A DNA stretch of 9,381 bases from Bifidobacterium breve. Lineage in GTDB: Bacteria; Actinomycetota; Acidimicrobiia; Acidimicrobiales; Ilumatobacteraceae. Positions 4,879 to 9,381 of the stretch are shown piece after piece (the stretch's first letter is position 1; every line of letters starts with the position of its first letter). Where the stretch lies: NCBI GenBank assembly GCA_943325435.2, contig CALPPK020000020.1, forward strand, positions 1 through 9,381, in the 5' to 3' direction. Under the pieces are notes generated by a model. That model was not told the origin of the DNA. It did no database searches and saw nothing but the letters and a program-made list of their open reading frames with translations. A program made the position numbers and the translations under genes.

Positions 4879-6801
4879 ATGGCTATCTCTTTCTCCCGAC
4901 CCGACCCATCATCGCCTGCAGCGGTGGGCTCGGCTGCATTTCCCACTAGTCGCCGTGGGTTTGATCAGGCTGAAGTTCGAGATTTTCTCAAAATGGTGGC
5001 CGCCGAGATGGCGCGTCTTCAAGAGCGTGAGCGCTTCCTTGAAAGCGAGATGCGAGCCATGCAAACCAGGGGCCTTTCTGCTCCCGGACGGCTCGATGAA
5101 GAGACTGTCACCACTTTGCTCGGCGAAGAGGCAGCGCGCGTGCTCACAGCTGCTCGCGATGCAAGTACCCAAAGTCGTGACCGTGCTGAAGAATCCGCAA
5201 CTCGTCTTGTAAAGGACGCTGCCGAAGATGCAGTTCGTATTCGTGAGTCCGCTGTGTTGGAGGCCGCGCGTATTCGTGATGACTCTGGTGCTGATGCCGA
5301 AGCTGAAATCGAAATGGCGAAGCAACAGGGCCGTGACATGGTCAACGAGGCACGTGAGTATCGCGAAAAAGTCTTGTCAGAATTGTCTCGTCGTCGTGAT
5401 GCTGCTCGTTCACAAATTGAACAACTTCTTCATGGCCGTGATCGCCTGATGAATGCATTTGAGCGTGCGCGTATTGCTAGTGAAGATGTCATCGGTGGGC
5501 TTACCGATGCTCATGATGAGCCCGAATTCATAGTGGATTTGTCTCCTACTACTGGTCCAGTGCCAATCATTAATTCTGAACATCCGTCAGTAAAAGTGTT
5601 TGACCGAGAAGAAGTAATTACTGAAGAAGAGCCAACAGAGATTGTTTCAAATGTTGTTATCTTCGATCACGAATCTGAAGCCGAAGTAGAAGTAGAAGTC
5701 ATCGCAGACGAAGTCAGCGTTGAAGTCATAGATGAAGTACAGATTGTTGACGTTCTTCACCCAGTGCACACACCAGCAGAAGTTGAGCCTTCAGTTGAAG
5801 ATGTCGCTTCTATAGAGCCAATGGAAACTTCACAGACCAATGTGGTGTCACTGTTTGGTCGCGGACGCCGCTCTGTCGACATGCCTGAAATTGCAATAGA
5901 AGAAGTTGAAGCCGAAAAACCAGCCGAGGAAAAAGTTGTTGTTCCGGCCATAAAGAAAGATGTTGTTGCGGTCGACGATATTTTTGCAAAACTTCGTGCA
6001 GGTAGCACCGCAGACGTCGCTGCAAAAGCGGCTACTTCATCAGACATTGCGAAAGCAGAAAAGCCTGCTGCGAAAGCTGCAATGCCAAAGGCAGAAAAGA
6101 AGGCGAAAGCTAAGCCCGCTGCGCCTGTTGTAGACCTTGCCCGATTCGAAGAACGAAATGAAGAGCTGTCGCCTGTTGTTGTGGCTATGGCTCGAAAGTT
6201 GAAACGAGTCCTCGCTGACGAGCAAAACACCGTGCTTGGCCATGTCCGCGCAAAACGTTCTTCCCTGGATATTGATGCGGTACTCGGAACTGAAGCCGAA
6301 CACAGCGCTCGTTACGCATCTGCAGTGGCAGAAGACTCCATGGCGGCCGCAAGTGCTGGCGCAAAGTCTGTGAAAGCAGCTGGCGGTTCAAGTCGTCGTG
6401 TGACACAAAAGGCCATTGCCGCTCATGCTGTCTCAGCCATTACCGCGGGCTTGGTTGCAGGGTTCCGCGAGGACGCCCGCATTGCAATTGGCGAAGCTGA
6501 AGGTGATCGCGAAGTCTTACTTGGTCTCATACGTGACGTGTATCGCTCGTGGAAGACGGAAAGAATCGATTCACACGTTGATGACATTGCCTGTTCGTCC
6601 TACAGCCATGGTGCGTACCTAGCCCTCGAGCCGGGTAGCAAGATCACGTGGATGGCCGAGCCAGACACCAATTGCTGCAGCGAATGTGAAGACAATTCTC
6701 TCGGCGGCTCAGTAGTTCGTGGAGATGATTTCCCCACAGGTCACAGTCATCCTCCTGCTCATGCGGGCTGCCGATGCCTTGTTGCCCCCGTTCAGGACTA
6801 G
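4879..6801 (+). CDS. DivIVA-domain coiled-coil protein with a C-terminal phage Mu gpF-like Cys/His module
   Basis: The 640-residue protein starts at ATG 4879; an in-frame TTG at 4846 is rejected because it would overlap the promoter region. Residues ~20-60 form a DivIVA/GpsB-type N-domain (FPTSRRGFDQAEVRDFLKMV), which in actinobacteria binds curved membrane and organises polar growth and division. A long charged coiled coil follows (~75-205, Ala/Glu/Arg-rich). Residues ~212-350 are a very acidic, presumably disordered linker (EVEVEVIADEV). DDIFAKLRAG (367-375 region) is an isolated conserved-looking motif, followed by an Ala/Lys-rich stretch (391-417). Residues ~420-640 form a folded helical C-domain ending in WMAEPDTNCCSEC (591-603) and PPAHAGCRC (625-633). 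That ending strongly resembles phage head-morphogenesis (Mu gpF-like) domains. The protein is much longer than ordinary DivIVA. It lies between the protease and UPF0182 genes, all on the plus strand. Confidence 0.85.
   Translation: MAISFSRPDPSSPAAVGSAAFPTSRRGFDQAEVRDFLKMVAAEMARLQERERFLESEMRAMQTRGLSAPGRLDEETVTTLLGEEAARVLTAARDASTQSRDRAEESATRLVKDAAEDAVRIRESAVLEAARIRDDSGADAEAEIEMAKQQGRDMVNEAREYREKVLSELSRRRDAARSQIEQLLHGRDRLMNAFERARIASEDVIGGLTDAHDEPEFIVDLSPTTGPVPIINSEHPSVKVFDREEVITEEEPTEIVSNVVIFDHESEAEVEVEVIADEVSVEVIDEVQIVDVLHPVHTPAEVEPSVEDVASIEPMETSQTNVVSLFGRGRRSVDMPEIAIEEVEAEKPAEEKVVVPAIKKDVVAVDDIFAKLRAGSTADVAAKAATSSDIAKAEKPAAKAAMPKAEKKAKAKPAAPVVDLARFEERNEELSPVVVAMARKLKRVLADEQNTVLGHVRAKRSSLDIDAVLGTEAEHSARYASAVAEDSMAAASAGAKSVKAAGGSSRRVTQKAIAAHAVSAITAGLVAGFREDARIAIGEAEGDREVLLGLIRDVYRSWKTERIDSHVDDIACSSYSHGAYLALEPGSKITWMAEPDTNCCSECEDNSLGGSVVRGDDFPTGHSHPPAHAGCRCLVAPVQD
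5671..5740 (+). repeat. GAAGT(A/C) low-complexity tract in the DivIVA-fusion gene
   Basis: Repeated GAAGTA and GAAGTC units encode alternating Glu-Val residues, including EAEVEVEVIADEVSVEVIDE, in the acidic linker. It is imperfect and codon-phased, so it looks like selected low complexity or past slippage rather than a functional DNA repeat. Confidence 0.6.
6051..6120 (+). repeat. Ala/Lys-rich low-complexity tract in the DivIVA-fusion gene
   Basis: Recurring GCAGAAAAG and GCGAAAGCT units encode AKAEKPAAKA and PKAEKKAKAK, a basic, flexible segment that joins the acidic linker to the folded C-terminal domain. Its positive charge directly after a strongly negative region could allow self-association or nucleic acid binding; this is inference. 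Confidence 0.6.
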
Positions 6802-6804
6802 CGT
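6799..6804 (+). promoter_or_regulatory. -10-like box (TAGCGT) of the UPF0182 gene
   Basis: TAGCGT fits TANNNT and uses the TAG stop codon of the preceding gene as its first three bases. It is followed by 8 bases and the GTG start at 6813, giving a leaderless or 1-2 base leader transcript. No Shine-Dalgarno is present. The upstream -35 is unclear. Confidence 0.35.
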
Positions 6805-6812
6805 CCTGATGC

Positions 6813-9381
6813 GTGCGTAACTCATCAGACCTTCCTGGCGGCCCTACTGGCCCTGTATTTCGACTTCCTAACTTCGGTAAGCCATCTCGTGGCCGAATTG
6901 CAGTTTCCGTTGTAGTCGGACTCGTTTTGCTGCTGTTGTTCAGCGCAAAAGCAATGTCATCGTTCTACGTGAACGTGTTGTGGTTCAACAGTGTTGGTCG
7001 CAGTGATGTGTACTGGGCAGTTTTACTAAGCAAAGCTCAGCTTGTCGGCGTGTTTACAGTTGGTTGTTTTCTATTTCTTTGGGTCAACCTTCTCATTGCA
7101 GATCGTCTCGCGCCTCTGACTCTGCCAAATACCCCAGAAGACCAGACTGTCATTCGTATCCGAGAACTAACTGCGAAAAGTCGCGGAAAATTGCGAATCG
7201 CATTAGCCGTACTTATTGCTTTCATGCTCGGACTACCTGCTTCTAGCCAATGGCAAGAGTGGACAATGTTTCGCAATCGACAAGCCTTTTCAGTCGGCGA
7301 TCCGCTGTTTAAAGCCAATGTTGGTTTCTACGTGTTTCGTTTGCCATTCGCACAGTTCGTTGTGGCGTGGTCTTTTGGTGCTTTAGTTCTCGTCACAATC
7401 ATCACCACCGCATTCCATTTCATCAATGGAAGTATTCGTCCTCAAGATCGTGTTCAACGAGTGACGTCGCAAGCCAAAGTTCATTTGTCAGTACTTCTTG
7501 CTATCGGCACACTTCTGCGTGCAGCTGATTACTGGTTGTCGAAGTATCAATTGACTTCATCAACACGTGGCGTAGTACGTGGCGCTTTGTACACCGATGT
7601 AAACGCACAACTACCAGCACTAAACCTGATGGTGTTGGTATCACTTGCGGTTACTGCATTGTTGTTGTGGAATATTCGTCAGAAGGGTTGGCGATTGCCA
7701 GTTCTTGCAATCGGACTATGGGTCGTTGTCGCATTGGCAGTCGGCACGGTGTATCCGGCAATTATTCAACGATTCGTTGTTCAGCCAAACGTCAGCACTC
7801 GTGAGTTGCCATTCATTCAGCGCAACATCATCGCCACTAAGGCTGCAATGGGAATCGGAGACGTAACCCGTAAAGAAACAACATTTAGTTCGATTAGTAC
7901 CGCTGACATTCTAAAAAATGATGCAGCTCTTCGCGATGTGCGACAACTTGATCCAGCGCAGATGCTTGATCGTTTTGCGCTTGACCAAGGTTTGACATCG
8001 TTCTACACAGTCAATGATCTTGACGTTGATAGGTACTCGATTGATGGCCGCGTGCAACAGGTGTTGGTAGCAGCACGCGAGCTGAACACTGCTGGTATTC
8101 CGAACCGCACGTGGGTGTCGCGACATCTCATATACACCCATGGTTGCGGACTGATTGCGGCTCCTGCCAGCCTGGCTACGGAAGACGGACGTCCTTCCTA
8201 CATTGATCTCAAAGTGACAAAGCCTCAGATTTACTTTGGCGATCGTTTAGGCGAATACGCAGTTGTAAAGAGTTCTCAAAAAGAACAAGCGTGTCCAGGC
8301 GGAAATCAGACATCATTTGTTGGCGATGGGGGAATCAAAGTCAATAGCTTTATTCGACGTGTTGCCCTTGCAGTGAACTTTGGTGAGTTCAACCTCTTCG
8401 GCTCAAATCTCATCACGAAAGATTCTCAAATCCTGTTGCAACGTGATGTGCGTTCGCGCGTCGCAAAGATTGCTCCGTTCCTTCACTTAGATGCCGACCC
8501 ATATGCAGTGGTTGTTAATGGTGAAGTGAAATGGGTGCTTGATGCATTCACTACGACAAATCGTTACCCGTATGCCGAGTCAGCAAACGTTTCACAGCTC
8601 ACAGCAGGCAGCGGACTGAATCATTCCTTCAACTATGTTCGCAATAGTGTCAAAGCAGTAGTTGATGCGTACACAGGCAAGGTGACTTTGTATCTGATGG
8701 ATACAAAGGACCCGATTGCACTCATGTGGAATTCCGCATTCCCAGACTTGTTTGCAAAGAAGTCAACTGTTCCTGCTGAATTGTCAGCACACTTCAGGTA
8801 TCCGGAAGATTTGTTCCGCGTGCAGACGAACATGTTCGGTCGTTACCAATTTGATGATGCAACACTGTTCTTCAACCGTGATGCGGCGTGGAGCGTTTCT
8901 CAGGCTCCAGCAAATGCCCCGGAAACCTCGTCGGGAACGACGTCGCTCGGAACTGCTGCGACTGGCGTTACACCCGTTGATTCAATTAATGCCACAGACT
9001 CATCAGTTGAACGTTTCAGCCCGTATTTCTCAATCTTCCATGAACCCAATGCAAAAACCGACATTGGTCAATTCTCAATGGTTCGTCCGTTTGTTCCGTT
9101 CTCAGCTGATGACAGCCGAAAAGAATTGCGTTCGATGATGGTGGTGTCGAGTGAGCCAAAGACATATGGAAATATCACGGTGTACGACATTAAGTCACCA
9201 CTGCCAGCAGGGCCCGCAACTGTGTCAGCACAGTTTGAAAGCGAACCTGCCATTTCGCAGACAATTACTCCGCTTGATCAACGCGGATCGCGCGTCACGT
9301 ACGGAGACTTGCAACTGGTACCTGTTGGTAAAGGAATCGTTTATATACGACCAATGTTCGTGCAGCCAGATGGCAATGACA
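6813..9381 (+). CDS. UPF0182 family membrane protein (C-terminus beyond right edge)
   Basis: The open frame runs 856 codons from a GTG at 6813 to the window end; UPF0182 proteins are usually about 900-1000 residues, so the C-terminal part is missing. About seven membrane helices occupy the first third (roughly residues 29-48, 68-95, 128-145, 178-203, 222-240, 270-286 and 297-315). A large, presumably extracytoplasmic region follows. Family hallmarks include SSFYVNVLWFNSVG (49-62), VHLSVLLAIGTLLRAADYW, YTDVNAQLPAL (260-270), VYPAIIQRFVVQPN, TWVSRHLIYTHG, and AWSVSQAP followed later by SPYFSIF. The function is unknown. GTG 6813 is preferred: the frame is closed by TGA at 6807, and the MRNSSDLPGG start resembles relatives. 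Downstream ATG 6954 would cut off the first helix. The first codon is 11 bases after the DivIVA-fusion stop, so expression is likely linked. Confidence 0.93.
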   Translation, partial: MRNSSDLPGGPTGPVFRLPNFGKPSRGRIAVSVVVGLVLLLLFSAKAMSSFYVNVLWFNSVGRSDVYWAVLLSKAQLVGVFTVGCFLFLWVNLLIADRLAPLTLPNTPEDQTVIRIRELTAKSRGKLRIALAVLIAFMLGLPASSQWQEWTMFRNRQAFSVGDPLFKANVGFYVFRLPFAQFVVAWSFGALVLVTIITTAFHFINGSIRPQDRVQRVTSQAKVHLSVLLAIGTLLRAADYWLSKYQLTSSTRGVVRGALYTDVNAQLPALNLMVLVSLAVTALLLWNIRQKGWRLPVLAIGLWVVVALAVGTVYPAIIQRFVVQPNVSTRELPFIQRNIIATKAAMGIGDVTRKETTFSSISTADILKNDAALRDVRQLDPAQMLDRFALDQGLTSFYTVNDLDVDRYSIDGRVQQVLVAARELNTAGIPNRTWVSRHLIYTHGCGLIAAPASLATEDGRPSYIDLKVTKPQIYFGDRLGEYAVVKSSQKEQACPGGNQTSFVGDGGIKVNSFIRRVALAVNFGEFNLFGSNLITKDSQILLQRDVRSRVAKIAPFLHLDADPYAVVVNGEVKWVLDAFTTTNRYPYAESANVSQLTAGSGLNHSFNYVRNSVKAVVDAYTGKVTLYLMDTKDPIALMWNSAFPDLFAKKSTVPAELSAHFRYPEDLFRVQTNMFGRYQFDDATLFFNRDAAWSVSQAPANAPETSSGTTSLGTAATGVTPVDSINATDSSVERFSPYFSIFHEPNAKTDIGQFSMVRPFVPFSADDSRKELRSMMVVSSEPKTYGNITVYDIKSPLPAGPATVSAQFESEPAISQTITPLDQRGSRVTYGDLQLVPVGKGIVYIRPMFVQPDGND

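Noticed and set aside
5671..6126. Repeated GAAGT and GCAGAAAAG units considered as a CRISPR or tandem-repeat array
   Set aside because: Units are imperfect, codon-phased and lie inside an intact coding frame with no unique spacers.
5757..6230. A 157-codon open frame on the minus strand rich in Ser/Phe/Ala
   Set aside because: It is the reverse shadow of the DivIVA-fusion gene, produced by its biased Glu/Ala/Lys codons; composition is unnatural and there is no start signal.
8716..9138. A 140-codon plus-strand open frame
   Set aside because: Out of frame inside the UPF0182 gene, whose family motifs continue uninterrupted through this segment.

Overview
The window looks like chromosomal DNA from an actinobacterium, most likely a moderate-GC member of the Acidimicrobiia or a similar freshwater or marine lineage. 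The evidence is a DivIVA-type protein, a UPF0182 membrane protein, a YlbL-like PDZ/Lon protease, and several genes that lack a Shine-Dalgarno but carry a TANNNT box just ahead of the start codon, as in leaderless actinobacterial mRNAs. By eye the base composition is near 50% GC (not computed). There are no rRNA or tRNA genes, no CRISPR array and no insertion sequence. It reads as densely packed core chromosome rather than an island.

Left part (1-2750). A protein that enters from the left edge on the minus strand (only its N-terminus is present) resembles the start of a DUF222/HNH-type protein. Next is a complete 512-residue DHA2-type (14-helix) MFS drug exporter, also minus. A short divergent region separates the exporter from a 59-residue cysteine-rich protein on the plus strand. 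The start codon of that protein lies inside a near-palindromic G-tract site of the CsoR/RcnR/CstR (DUF156) operator type. It is followed by a complete 3-methyladenine DNA glycosylase I (tag).

Middle part (2751-4821). A minus-strand pair encodes a two-helix small membrane protein and, 6 bp downstream, a HEAT-repeat protein. The HEAT gene ends exactly where tag ends, with stop codons back to back. Head to head with this pair is a plus-strand PDZ/Lon-type (S16) membrane-anchored protease with a visible Ser-Lys dyad. The best start codons of the two divergent genes share the same CATG.

Right part (4822-9381). A 640-residue DivIVA-domain coiled-coil protein ends in a Cys/His-rich module that looks like the C-terminus of phage Mu gpF-type head-morphogenesis proteins. 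This is the most unusual item in the window. A perfect DnaA box lies in the short gap upstream of it. Its stop codon overlaps the probable -10 box of a UPF0182 seven-helix membrane protein that runs off the right edge. From memory, PDZ/Lon-like protease and UPF0182 genes are neighbours in mycobacteria, so the DivIVA fusion appears to sit inside a conserved cell-envelope neighbourhood.

How the genes may work together is inference. The protease, the DivIVA fusion and UPF0182 are candidates for a polar or envelope growth module. The exporter, the Cys-rich protein and the glycosylase are more likely separate stress functions.
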